Of a stretch of 64,000 bases of DNA, positions 22,190 to 33,480 are shown one piece after another. Under the pieces are notes generated by a model. That model searched no databases. It saw only the letters and a program-made list of their open reading frames with translations, and was not told the origin of the DNA. Positions within the stretch are counted from its first letter, which is position 1; each line of letters opens with the position of its first letter. Made by a program: the position numbers and the translations under genes. The stretch is from Aquilaria yunnanensis (lineage: Eukaryota; Streptophyta; Magnoliopsida; Malvales; Thymelaeaceae): assembly GCA_039654915.1 (NCBI GenBank), contig CM077599.1, positions 68,168,001-68,232,000 on the forward strand, given 5' to 3'.

Positions 22190-23790
22190 TTTTCCAACGG
22201 CTTAAGCCGTTGGAAAAAAAATTTCAAAACTCAGCGTTTCATAAAATGAATTTCCAACGGCGAAAGCCGTTGGAACTAATTTTTTTGTTCTTTTACACAT
22301 TTTCCAACGGCTGTAGCCGTTGGGAATTTCATCTAAATTTTGTTTATTTCCCATTTTTTTGTTATTTTTCACATTTTCCAACGGCTGTAGCCGTTGGAAA
22401 CAATTTTTTTTTCTTATTTCACGGCTGTAAATTAAAATTCTTTGTCTCTGTCCCATTTCCAACGGCTATAACCGTTGGAACATAACTATTTGTTGTTTTC
22501 TTCTCTGTCCCAGTTATTGAAATCATTTTGGATATAATTTTCTTGAATTTTGTGAAGATGTAGCTTATTTTACATATAATTTTAAGAACGTTTGTAAATA
22601 TGTTGCTTATTTTATGAAACTTTGTAGACATACTATATTATATATACAAAAATTTATATATTTTACGCAAAAGATCCATATTTATATATTTATATATTAT
22701 ATTATGTTTATATATCTAAATTTTAAGAAAGTTTGGTAATATGATATATTATGTAAATTTATATATTTAACTTAACTATATCTTTTTTTTCCTTTCAGCC
22801 GTTGCAAATATCATCTATATCTACATTTGTATAATTAACATTCAAAAATCTATAATTAATATAACTTATATAATTTAACCAACAAAATCAATATTAATTT
22901 TTTTTTCCTGGGTTTTCCAACGGCTTCAACCGTTGGAAATATTATATATGAATACATTTATATAATTGACGCAAAAAAATCTAGATTTTCCACATTATCC
23001 AACGGTGTTAGCGGTTGGAAATATTATTTATGTTATTATTTATAGAATTTACTAGGTAAATCCACATTTTCGAACAGTTTTAGCGGTTGAAAATATTATA
23101 TATGTCTACATTTATATAATTTCTGCACAAAACTCTTTATTTTCCAAAGTTTCCAACGGTCTTAGCCGTTGGAAATATTATATATGTCTACATTTATATA
23201 ATTTCTGCACAAAATTCTTTATTTTCCAAAGTTTCCAACGGTCTTAGCCGTTGGAAATATTATTTATGTTATTATTTATAGAATTTACTAGGTAAATCCA
23301 CATTTTCCAACGGTTTTAGCCGTTGGAAATATTATATATGTCTACATTTATATAATTTCTGCACAAAATTCTTTATTTTCTAAAGTTTCCAACGGTCTTA
23401 GCCGTTGGAAATATTATATATTATCTAGATTTATATAATTTTGGAAAACACTCCATATTTCCTCCGTTTTCCAACGGCTTAAGCCGTTGGAAATACCATA
23501 TATATTATGTAAATTAAATACTCTAAAAGTTTCCAACGGTCTTAGCCGTTGGAAATATTATATATTATCTAGATTTATATAATTTTGGAAAACACTCCAT
23601 ATTTCCTCCATTTTCCAACGGCTTAAGCCGTTGGAAATACTATATATATTATGTAAATTAAATACTCTAAAACTTCCAACTGCTAGGCAGTTGGAAAAAA
23701 TTTTCTCCTCGTTCCAACGGTTTTGGCAGTTGGAAATTTCCAACTGCTTGACCGTTGGAAATGAGGGCAGTTGAAAATAAAGGAATTTTT
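22190..23790. repeat. CACTA-2 right subterminal hairpin repeats
   Basis: About 16 palindromic units of the form TTTCCAACGGCTTAAGCCGTTGGAAA or TTTCCAACGGTCTTAGCCGTTGGAAA, spaced by AT-rich linkers. Several units and linkers are duplicated in tandem (for example 23140-23420, and 23390-23520 against 23520-23650). Confidence 0.9.
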
Positions 23791-23914
23791 AGTAGTGAAA
23801 TTAATTTCCGGTGCATTGTATGTTTCATTCTTTTATTTTTTCCTTGATAACTATTTTCAATCACCGCGAACCTCCAGCTTAATCATAGAAAATAATGAAC
23901 AAAAAAAAAAATAA

Positions 23915-24480
23915 ATACTAGCGACGGTTAAGCATCATTAACTAGCGACAGCTACGCGTCATTAATTGGCACTAACTAGCGACGGCTACGCGTCACTAAC
24001 TGGCACTAACTAGCGACGGCTACTAACTAGCGACGGTTATGAGTCACTAATTAGCGACGGCTATGCGTCACTAACTAGCACCGACTGCGTCGCTAACTAG
24101 CAACGGCTATGCGTCACTAACTAGCACTAACTAGCGACGGCTATGAGTCACTAACTAGCAATGGTTACGCGTCACTAACTAGCGACGGCTATGTATCACT
24201 AACTAACACTAACTAGCGACGGTTATGCGTCACTAACTAGCGACGGTTACGCGTCACTAAGTAGCGACGGCTACGCGTCGCTAATGCGCCGGCAGACACC
24301 GTTACCGGAAAATTAGTGACGGCCTGTTTTGCGACGTTTAGCTGTCGCTAATTAGCGACGGTAACCGTCGCTACAAAATTAGCGGCGAGTGAATTGGCGA
24401 CGGGCGTTTTAGCGACGGTGTGCCGTCGCTATATCATGTTTAGCGACGGCAAGCCGTCGCTAATGACCGTCACTAAATGC
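23915..24480. repeat. CACTA-1 right subterminal repeats
   Basis: More than 20 copies of CTAGCGACGGCTA(C/T)GCGTCACTAA-type motif in tandem, ending in inverted TTAGCGACGGC pairs before the right terminal inverted repeat. The motif has drifted from that of the left end (TAGTCACTAAC instead of the AGGCAGGTAGTCGC series). Confidence 0.85.
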
Positions 24481-24496
24481 GGTTTTTCTAGTAGTG

Positions 24497-24860
24497 TAAA
24501 GAAATGTGTTGATAGAGCTTTACTCCACAACAGTATATATGCGCGTAGAGCTACAACAAGAAAATTGAGCTGTTTTATTTTAAAGATAGTGTGATTAAGG
24601 TTGCTGTATCAGTATGACACGAAACGTCTAAAAGAGAATAAGTAGACCTGTAACTCATTCCAACTCATTCCAACTCATTCTTGATATATAGATGATATTT
24701 TTCCTATTCTCTACCTATTTTATTATTTATTATTTACTAATTTTATATTAAAAAAATGTCTATTTTCATGTTGTCGGTAAGATCAAAATTTGATCTAAAT
24801 TTAATATTTTATTATTTGTGAATTTTTTAACATTTTTACGGTGCAGGAACAAAATTGTTT
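24497..24860 (+). repeat. Dispersed repeat, copy 1 (other copy 48366-48700)
   Basis: Shared with 48366-48700 in the same orientation: GAGCTTTACTCCACAACAGT, TATGACACGAAACGTCTAAA, AGTAGACC, TTCTTGATATATAG and AATTTAATATTTTATTATTT, with many point differences. CACTA-1 ends exactly at the start of the similarity. Element class not recognised. Confidence 0.75.
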
Positions 24861-26909
24861 TGACATTTTGTCTTGTTTGAAAAATATGTGAAAAATTGAT
24901 TTTGTATTAACATTTGATATAGCCATATGAGTTTATATTGAGTCAATTTACATTGGTTTATGTTTTGAATTTACTCGGTGGATTTTAAAACCATATCAAT
25001 AGATTTTCTGATCTAGTGTCTCTGCTAGCATCTAATTAATTTTTGGTTTAAGAATGTTTACTATATTTGGAACCAATATTTTTATTGGATATTAATTGGT
25101 TTCTGTGGAAGCAAAAATTGGATAGTTCACAAATATGCTTGAAAAATCATGGTGGAAAAAAAAAAAAGACTTCCAGGTGACATGTAGAATCTTGAAACCC
25201 AAAGTTTTGTTGATTTCGTGAGAAATATCTTTGATTAAAAATATTTTTTTTATTTATTACTTGAAGATTCAATTATTTTTCTTTTCTTGGCACATGCCGG
25301 GTTGGAAAAACTCTTTATTTTGATGGTAAATATTTTCTGATTTGCTTGGATTTATCATGACAAACCAAAGTTTCGATTATGGATTGCAAGAGAAAAAAAG
25401 AATTTTGGGATCATTTAGGAGAAATTACCCTTTTATTACCAATTGTTTTACATAGTTTTATGGTTTGACCATTAATATTTCTATGGATTTTATGAATTTG
25501 CTTATTTTTGGCATGCGGAGTAAAAGACACATTTCCTTTTCTAATCCCAGTTTTCATTACTAGCTTTGGTTAAAGATTGAAAAATGAGATCAATTTTGCT
25601 TTTGCAGACAGGTTGAAAAAAGCGGCATACTTGTTTGAAAGTTTCTCAAAATTACATTCTCTTGGGGTTAATGGTTTTAGTAAAAAATATGATTGATGAA
25701 TTTGTAGAAATAGTTTTGGGAAAAACATTCTTGGTGCCACAAATGACATTTTGACAGGGGAGAATATTTCTTTTTTTCTTTATTGAAGGGTGGAAAAGAA
25801 AAAGTAAAAAGTAAGTTTTATTAGAAATTTTTTTTGAAATCCCGTTTGATTCAAATTTTGGTGCTTACTATAGCCGAAAAGATCTCTCTGAGAAAGAGAA
25901 ACATTTGTGGGCTTGTACTTAGGAAATAAAAAAAAAGTCTCTTTGAGAGATAAAAATATTTGTTCCCTCATATTTCAATTTTGGGAATCAAAATTTGTTG
26001 CCTCATATTCAAGTTGCGGGAACCTAAAATTTGGTGCCTTAGAAAAAATTTTGTGGGAAAAAATTAGTTAAAAATTTAGACTTCAATATATGTCTAAAGC
26101 AAGGCATCAAAGTGGCAAATTATGAAATATCACTGTGGGATACTATGCCATGTATAAATTATATTTGTGGCATAGCCTTATCACAAGCCACAAAGACCCC
26201 AAAATAGTTGTCATATATGACATACTCATGTCCTGAGAAATGTGAGAATGAGATGAATTTATATTCAATTGAGAAATACACATAACGTGAGAGAAATATA
26301 AAGAAAAAAAGATGGGCCCCTAATTATGCTATTTGAGAAATGCACATCGACCCAAACAACTATTCAAAATAAGATAGACCCCAATTCACATGTGTGCATA
26401 CTTGTTGAGGCATATTCAAATATCCCATAAAATGGGATATCATAAACATGTGCATTATTATTGAAGCATATTTAAAATCCCATGAGATGAGTGATGAATA
26501 CTCATAACTGTATTGCTATTAAGGGTTTAAATCATCATTATACACTTTGAATATGATTAATTTCTATATTCTGAGCATTTTTTCACCGGGTTACTATTCA
26601 CACATTTTCACTATTCATAGTTACTATTTACCGACTTATTGTTCATATGCGTATTTCACTGTGCATATGCAATTTTACTGTTCATTAATATTAAAATATA
26701 TATTAAATAATTATTTTTTTTATATAGGTAAAAACATCACTTTGTGACTGTTCACGAGAAAAATCATATCTAAAGCTGTAAATGTCAGAACTGAGTGATT
26801 CCAAATTTATCTGAAAGCCAATACATAGATCTTCAACAATGCTTCATTCTATGAGCTAGTTTGATTGTTTTCATTGCCGAAATCTGATTATAGATGAGAC
26901 CATTCATTC
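24861..26909. other. Non-coding; probable left part of an older LTR element
   Basis: AT-rich, no gene. The end (AGAAAAATCATATCTAAAGCTG near 26756) resembles AGAAAAATCATAACTTGAGCT just beyond the 19-kb retrotransposon (46200), so the big element appears to have inserted into an older LTR or related repeat whose right part is 46168-47190. Boundaries unresolved. Confidence 0.4.
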
Positions 26910-27233
26910 TGTTGACACCCAATTTCGTCCGACCATTAAAAAAAAAATTTTAAAAAAAATTAAATAAAAATTAATTAAAAAAAATTATTATTATTACTAT
27001 TATTATTATTATTATTACTAAAATTTTTTAATTAGTTTAAAATACATTTTTTTGTTTTGTTTTGTGAAGATGATATATGTGTGTATATGTGTATGTTTGA
27101 AAGAAAAAAAGAAAACTCCATAAAAATGACAAAATTAAAAAGTTTGAGGTTAAAATTACAAAATTGAGAAGTTTCGGGAAAAATTGATAAAATTTGAAAG
27201 TTTCAGGAGCATTTGGTAGTTTGTCACATCAAT

Positions 27234-27263
27234 TTGGGGCCAGCATAACCGTTCTGGCCCCAA
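27234..27263. promoter_or_regulatory. Perfect 10-bp inverted repeat in U3
   Basis: TTGGGGCCAG, a 10-base loop, then CTGGCCCCAA, about 155 bp upstream of the LTR TATA box. It is retained in the 3' LTR (about 42211-42240). GC-rich in an AT-rich context; could be a protein-binding palindrome or DNA hairpin. Confidence 0.6.
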
Positions 27264-27419
27264 TTAACAGAAAACGACAAAATTGTCAAAATCAGAAGCT
27301 TCAGGAACTTATCCAGAGTCTGAGAGACGTAAAGGACTGGAACTGTCATTTTACCAAATTAAAAGATAAGTTTGAATTTAATTAATTTTTAATTATGAAC
27401 AGTCCAGCACCCATTCCCC

Positions 27420-27427
27420 TATAAATA
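27420..27427 (+). promoter_or_regulatory. LTR TATA box
   Basis: TATAAATA within CCCCTATAAATAGGGG, also in the 3' LTR at 42397-42404. Likely the RNA polymerase II core promoter of the element; the start site would be near 27450. Confidence 0.75.
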
Positions 27428-28652
27428 GGGGTCCAAATCTGTGTGTTAACACAGAAAGAAAGACAGAGAAAATGAGAAAAAAAACTTAGAGCTCCGTTTT
27501 GAAAAAAAGAAAAAAATTAGCCTAGGTCCCTGGCCCCCTTCTCTTCCTCTCCAGAAAACCTAAACCTTCTCTGACTTACCCCCCCCCCCCCCCCGCCCGT
27601 CTGCTCCGGAATTCAAAATTCATTTTCAAAAGGTACAACCTCATTTTTATCCTTCATCTTCTCATATTTATTCATTTTAGTCACTAACCTTTTATTTATT
27701 TCTGCAGAATTAACTAATTACTAACTCTCTTTTACATTTTATTTGTTTATTATTGTTATTATTACTAACCTTTAATTATTGTTGTTATTATTATTATTAA
27801 CTTACTAATTTACTAACTTTACTAACTTTTATCATTATTATTGTTAACAACTAACCCAACTAACTTTACTAACTTTTATTATTGTTATTATTATTGTTAT
27901 TAACAACTAATTCTAACAACTAACTTTTATTATCTTTATTATTATTATTATTATAATAATTCATGGAAGGTTATACCTCCTATTTATTTATTTTTAGTGG
28001 ATGGCCAAAAAGCCCCACTTTATTTATTTGCTTACTATTTATTGATCTTTAACTTTCCTTTATTTACTTTATGTGCTTTTTATTTGTTTATTTATTTATT
28101 TGAATATGTTATTTAATTTTTAAAAGTGGATGGTCAAAAAGCCCCACTTTATTTATTTATATGTTTTACCTTTACTTATTTACATGTGTTATTTTATGCA
28201 TTTTTTTATGGATGTCTAAACTAAAAAAAATCCCCTTTTACTTTACTTTATTTAATTTTCCTTTATGCCAAAATTTTACTTTATGATAAAAATTTATTTC
28301 ACTTATTTAATAATAAATAAAATAAATAAGTAAATAATAATTAATTAAAAAAAAAAGAAGTTTTTATGTGAATAATTAACTTTCTTCATTTTTAAGGCTA
28401 TCAAAAAAAATCTTTTTTCAAACAAAAATCCCCATCCGTCGTTATTTCAAATCTTCATTATTTTGAAACATCAATTTTTATTTTTTTCATTTTTTTAAAA
28501 AAATTAACCTTTTATTAAAATTATTAAAAAAATTATAATTGAATAATTCTAAAAATAGAACAAAAAATCAATTCTGTTTTTTTTTAAATATATTTTTTAA
28601 AGTAATAATAATTAAATAAATAATTAGTAAAAATTAAACTCCATGTCCAAAT

Positions 28653-30958
28653 GATCCGCCAGGATCCATGGCTTGGAAAATATTTTTTAAATAAAGTATA
28701 TAAAATATATATTTTTTTTACATAAAGTATATAAATAATTTTTTTTTTATTATTAAAAAATAAAAACTTTGGGCTAATATTTTACTTATCTCTTTATCCA
28801 GCAATATATTACTTATTTATTAAGTATAACTTTTTAGTTTCTTTTTTAGTAAAAAGAATAAAAGGATATAAAAACTTCAGGATTTTATTCAGTAATATTT
28901 TACTTTTTTTGATTGAAAAACTTTGGGATAATATTTTACTTATTTATTTCTATTCAGTAATATTTTAATTTTTTATTGAAAAACTTTGGGATAATATTTT
29001 ACTTATTTATTTTTATTCAGTAATATTTTACTTTTTGATTGAAAAACTTTGGGATAATATTTTACTTATTTATTTTTATTTAGTAATATTTTACTTTTTT
29101 GATTGAAAAACTTTGGGATAATATTTTACTTATTTAGTTTTATTCAGTAATATTTTAATTTTTGATTGAAAAACTTTGGGATAATATTTTAATTATTTAT
29201 TTTTATTCAGTAATATTTTACTTTTTGATTGAAAAAACTTTGGGATAATATTTTACTTATTTTTTTTATCCAGTAATATTTTACTTATTTCTTTCAAACT
29301 AATAAAAAGATATAACTTTTTGTTTCCTTTATTAAACAAAATAAAATTTTACCCAAATAATTTCAAATAAAGGTAATAAAAATAAACAAGAAAAAAAGAA
29401 TTAAATTTTTTAAATATTTTAGACTTATTAATTAGATGTATTTTTAGACTTATAAAAAAAGAACATAAAAATGAAATATAAATATCAAAAACTTTCCTTT
29501 ATTTTTAAAATATACATATAAATCTTTGATTTCTTTATTAAATAATCACTTTTTTAATAAATTATAAATATCAAAACTTTTCTTTTTGTTTAAAATATAC
29601 ATATAAATTTGTGGTTTTCTTTATTAAATATACATAAAATCTTAATTAAATAATTACTTTTGATTAATCTTTTATTAAAAATAAATTAAATAAATATCAA
29701 GACTTTTCTTTTTTTTTTTATATTTGGTTTCTTAATCAAATAATTACTTTTGGTTAATCTTTTACTAAAAATACTAAAATATTAAGTCTTTTCTTTTATT
29801 TTATATACATATAAAATCTTGTTTTCTTTATAAAATTTTGATTAAATAATTAACTTTTAATTCACCTTTTATCAAAAGAAATATCAAGACTTCTTTTTTA
29901 GTTGCTTTATTTAATAAATAAAATTTTGATTAAATGAAATATTAAGATTTTTTTATTATATATACAAATTTTTTGTTTCTTTATTAAATAAATAAAATTT
30001 TGATTAAATAATTAATTTTTTTATCAAATCAAATATTAAGACTTTTCTTTTATTTTGGTTTCTTTGTTAAATGAATAAAAATCTTGATTAAATAACTATT
30101 TTTTTTATTCATCTTTTATTAAATAAAAAGAATAAACAAAACATAATATATAAATTTTTATTTTAATATAAATCCATAATTTCTTTAAATGAAACTTCGA
30201 TTAAATAATTTATTTTTGGTTATTCTTTTATCAAATAAATAGAATAAACATAAATAAATGTCGAGATTTTTCTTAACTCTTTATTTTCTTTAAAGATTTT
30301 TTATGTTAAATAATTAAAAAGAAATTATTTTTGAATTGAGTAATTATTTAAATAGGTAATAAATATCTTTCATTAAACAAGAAAAAAAACCAAAAAAAAA
30401 ACAAAACAAAAACTGAAGAAAAAGAATAAGAGAAAGTAAAAGAAATGAAAAGAATGAAAGGAAAAGAAAACTAAAAATAAAAGAATAAGAAAGAAAGAAA
30501 AGAAAAGAAAGTAAAAGAAAAGTAAAATAAAAAATTAAAAATAAATAAAAAGAAGAAAAAGAAAGAAAGAAAAAGATGTAAAAATATAAGGAAAATAAAC
30601 AAAAGAGATAAAATTTTTTTAGTTAGTATTAAAAATCATTGACAAAAATCTAAAAAAGATTTTTCATAAGCAAAAAGAATTAGCATTTAGTAATTAAACT
30701 AAAAATTAATTCCATAATAATAAGAATTAAATAATTACGATAAATTAAAATAATTTCCATATCCGGATGAGCCTGCAGGATCTACGGTTTGAAAAATATC
30801 AACCTTTAAAAATAAATAAATTAAATAAAAAGGTAAAAATCCATATTTATGATATGGATTAAATTATTTAAAATTTCATCAAATTCCGTGTCCGGGTGAC
30901 TCGGCAGAGTCCATGGTTCGGAATCAAATCTTCCGTGTCCAAATGACTCGGCAGAGTC
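28653..30958 (+). other. Four copies of a 5-bp-stem tetraloop hairpin in the LTR leader
   Basis: Related ~40-bp blocks each contain a stem-loop: GATCC-GCCA-GGATC (28653-28666), GAGCC-TGCA-GGATC (30769-30782), GACTC-GGCA-GAGTC (30898-30911 and 30945-30958). In the 3' LTR the second copy is GATCC-GGCA-GGATC (45693-45706). Stem bases change together (ATCC/GGAT against ACTC/GAGT) while the GGCA/GCCA loop is kept, which suggests an RNA structure. Confidence 0.55.
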
Positions 30959-31246
30959 CATGGTTAGGAAGTATAAAATTCTATACAAATTAATTACCAA
31001 AAATTCACATCCGATTAATTTAGTTAAAATTTCTAGTTTGAAAATTAACTGAATATTTTCTAAAAGCAAAGTAAAACAAAAATTAAAATCAACTAAGGTG
31101 CCAATTTTGGGCGTTTTAACAATATTGTTTTAGCGTAACCGTACTCCCGATCCCTGAACTCTCGCAGACCATATTTTAGGTGACCAATCGACCTAAGAAA
31201 AAAACCGATTGGTGGCGACTCCAGAAAACCCGACGTTGCCACAGCT

Positions 31247-31285
31247 TTGCGACTCCACTGGGGATCGAACCCAGAATCTCTGGTT
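31247..31285 (+). other. Primer-binding site, extended tRNA-Arg complement
   Basis: TTGCGACTCCACTGGGGATCGAACCCAGAATC... is the reverse complement of a tRNA 3' half. It includes a complete T-arm (CTGGG, TTCGATC, CCCAG on the complementary strand) and an acceptor strand ending GAGTCG. As I recall plant tRNA-Arg(ACG), the match is close, with the complementarity running some 39 bases rather than the usual 12-18. tRNA-Arg priming is typical of Ogre-like elements. Confidence 0.7.
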
Positions 31286-31289
31286 AGTG

Positions 31290-32224
31290 AGTTAAGCCTA
31301 AAAGTTGAATTATTTTGTTCTGTTTTGTTTATTTTTATGTGGATTTATATGTTACATTTACTTATTCTAAACATGCATAATGCATTCACAATATGAAGCT
31401 CTATACCCGAGCTTCCTCAAATCGAACACAATTCTTTCTAAGCGGAATTGGTGTTGTTGTCCTTGTGAGGCCATGGTCTCCAAGCCTTCACCGGTTTCAA
31501 AGTAGCAAAGTAGTGTATTGCCTTTTGAGACGGTTAGTCTCTGCATGGGCCCACGAAAAGCTACGACTCGAATTAATCCATTCCTTACATAAACCCTAAA
31601 GGGTAAGGAATCGGGCTGTCACTATAATTTAGTGACGGGATTCGGGAACTATCCCTTGCCTTTTTGATAAGCCACCTTGTGCATATAGAACTCCCCACTT
31701 AACCATAGAACTGACCATAGAATTTCTACCATTTTACCAACGCCATAAGCATATCCTTGTTATGCTGTGTTGTTACTCTACACTTTTCTTCGTATGGTTT
31801 TAACTTGTTTATCCATAATACTTCATGAGTTGTTAATTGCTATTTAACTTATTAATAACCTTATCTTTCTTGTGCAATTATTCTTCATGCATCAAAACCA
31901 CGCATCAAATTATGCTAACTTTTTGGTCTTAATAATGACAACTAAAAGTTTTGAAGTTCCACGATAGTGGATAATCAAAGTCACTCATCGCATGCATTAC
32001 ATTAATCACATGCATATAAAATCTGATAAAAATAATCTCATTGCATGCATTCCATTACATCAATCACGTGCATATAAATTTTGATAAAAACATAATCTCA
32101 TTATGTATTGCATGCATCCATTGCATCAATCATATACATGTAAAGTCTAATAAAATGAATCTCACTTTAAAAAGGTAAAATTGGATCTCAACACCAATAT
32201 CCAACTCGGCTCCAAACAAGACTA
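31290..32224 (+). other. Leader between primer site and gag
   Basis: Untranslated. A run of about three ~55-bp repeats with GCATGCATTACAT/ATCACATGCATATAAA lies at 31988-32165. It would hold packaging and dimerisation signals; none can be named. Confidence 0.5.
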
Positions 32225-33480
32225 ATGGCACAGCAAGCCGAAGGTCGTCTCACAGATATTGAGTCCAAGATGGAAAACATGACAGAACAAATAAAACAAC
32301 TAATGGAGTTGATTAAGGGAAAAGCAACTCAAGTTCTTATCAAAGAACCACAAGATCTAACCTGTCCTCCCAGATTCACTCAACAATAGGTCTCAATTCA
32401 AGAGAAACCCTTTCACGACCCAGGCCCATCTGATAACACTCATTTAAGGCACTATCCAATTTTTGAAGAAAAGAAGCCCCCTATTTAAAGAAGATGAGGA
32501 TACTCAAAAACTCGAGACCATAGAAAAGACACTTCGGGCCATTAAAGGAGGCACTGTATTTGGATCTCTTTCGGTGAACGATCTTTGCTTAATGCCAGAC
32601 GTTGTGATTCCTTCAGAGTTTAAGATGCTAGACTTTGTGAAATACGTTGGAACGAGTTGTCCCATTACTCGCATTACACTATTTCTATGAAAAGTACAAC
32701 CACTCTTAAAAGACGAGAATGTGTGGATAGCACTTTTTCAAGAAAGTCCTACAAAGTCAATACTACAATGGTATCTAAGTCAAGGCCCAAAGAACATTAG
32801 AACATGGAATGATCTCGCCCAAGCTTTCATCAGAAGTTACAAGCATGTTATGGACTTGGCCCCAGATCGCCGAACTTTCCAGAATATGGAGAAGAATGAA
32901 CAAGAGACCTTTAAGGAATATGCACAAAGGTGGAGAAATATCTATCATAGAAAGAGAACTGATCACCCTGTTTATCCAAACATTAAATAGACCATTTTAT
33001 GAAAAACTATTTGGGAACACTTCAAGTAGCTTTTCAAATATGGTATTATCCGGAGAAAAGATTGAATTTGGAATCAAAACAGGAAAGTTGGTTGATTCTT
33101 CAATTGGAGGGTGTTTCAATGAAAGAAGCGAAGCTGTCCAAAACATCATCTCCAAGTCCTATGGCCTACTACCACTCATGTTATGAGCGAAATGATATCC
33201 TATTGAGACTGTAATCTTCAAGGCTCCCTTATCAGCACCACATACCACTTATGGGAAGAAAGCTACTCAAGTCGATTCAATTTCCACAAGCTACAAACCT
33301 ACTATCACCCATACCAATGGTAGCAAAAATCAAGTAGCATCTTCTTCCAAGTTGGAATGACCCAAATGCCAAATGTGATTACCAAAAAGGTTCAATTGGG
33401 CATTCAACTGATAATTGTGTGGCACTGAAACTCAAGTTGGTCGAGTCCAAGTTGCTAGGCCATAATGTGATTGATAATTG
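32225..33480 (+). pseudogene. Gypsy-type gag, multiply broken
   Basis: ATG at 32225 (MAQQAEGRLTDIESKMENMT) runs to an in-frame TAG at 32387. After frameshifts and stops, 32719-32990 reads WIALFQESPTKSILQWYL, then ARTW-like NIRTWNDLAQAFIRSYKH and QETFKEYAQRW, the core of the Ty3/gypsy Retrotrans_gag domain. Near 33370-33450 a CDYQKGSIGHSTDNC zinc-knuckle-like stretch follows. At least three frame breaks mean no functional capsid protein. No protease or polymerase follows. Confidence 0.85.

Larger units (their letters stand above)
18202..23797 (-). mobile_element. CACTA-2: nested CACTA transposon
   Basis: The left end is CACTACTAAAAAAATATGA and the right end inverted is CACTACTAAAAATTCC. A 3-bp duplication AAA lies at 18199-18201 and 23798-23800. 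The subterminal regions carry TTTCCAACGGC and TTTCCAACTGC motifs, different from those of CACTA-1, so this is a separate family inserted into CACTA-1. The minus strand holds TNPA-like and DUF4216 coding remnants, but there is no visible transposase core, so it is a deletion derivative of an autonomous element. Confidence 0.93.
14284..24496. mobile_element. CACTA-1: CACTA transposon carrying host gene fragments
   Basis: The right end read inward is CACTACTAGAAAAACCGC (24496-24479). The left end matches it from the fifth base on (ACTAGAAAAACCGC), with the first four bases changed to ATTA. A 3-bp duplication TAA flanks it (14281-14283 and 24497-24499). Both ends are packed with TTAGCGACGGC-type subterminal motifs in both orientations, the usual binding sites of the TNPA-like protein. 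Without the nested CACTA-2 it is about 4.6 kb. No transposase of its own is visible, so it is non-autonomous. The interior (16250-18060) holds captured host exons. Confidence 0.9.
26910..31243 (+). repeat. 5' LTR (4334 bp)
   Basis: Starts TGTTGACACCCAATTTCGTC and ends CGTTGCCACA. It contains an inverted repeat (27234-27263), a TATA box (27420), a C run (about 27580-27596), six copies of a ~63-bp unit with ATTGAAAAACTTTGGGATAA (28911-29290; the 3' LTR has five), an A/G-rich tract (30370-30600) and four hairpin motifs (28653-30958). The TATA box at about position 510 implies a short U3 and an R-U5 of some 3.8 kb. Confidence 0.95.

Noticed and set aside
30821..31069. 82-codon ORF present in both LTRs
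   Set aside because: Overlaps the structured hairpin region, AT-driven frame, no domain; counted as LTR leader.
31247..31285. tRNA-Arg gene
   Set aside because: Only the 3' half in antisense, exactly at the LTR border: a primer-binding site, not a gene.
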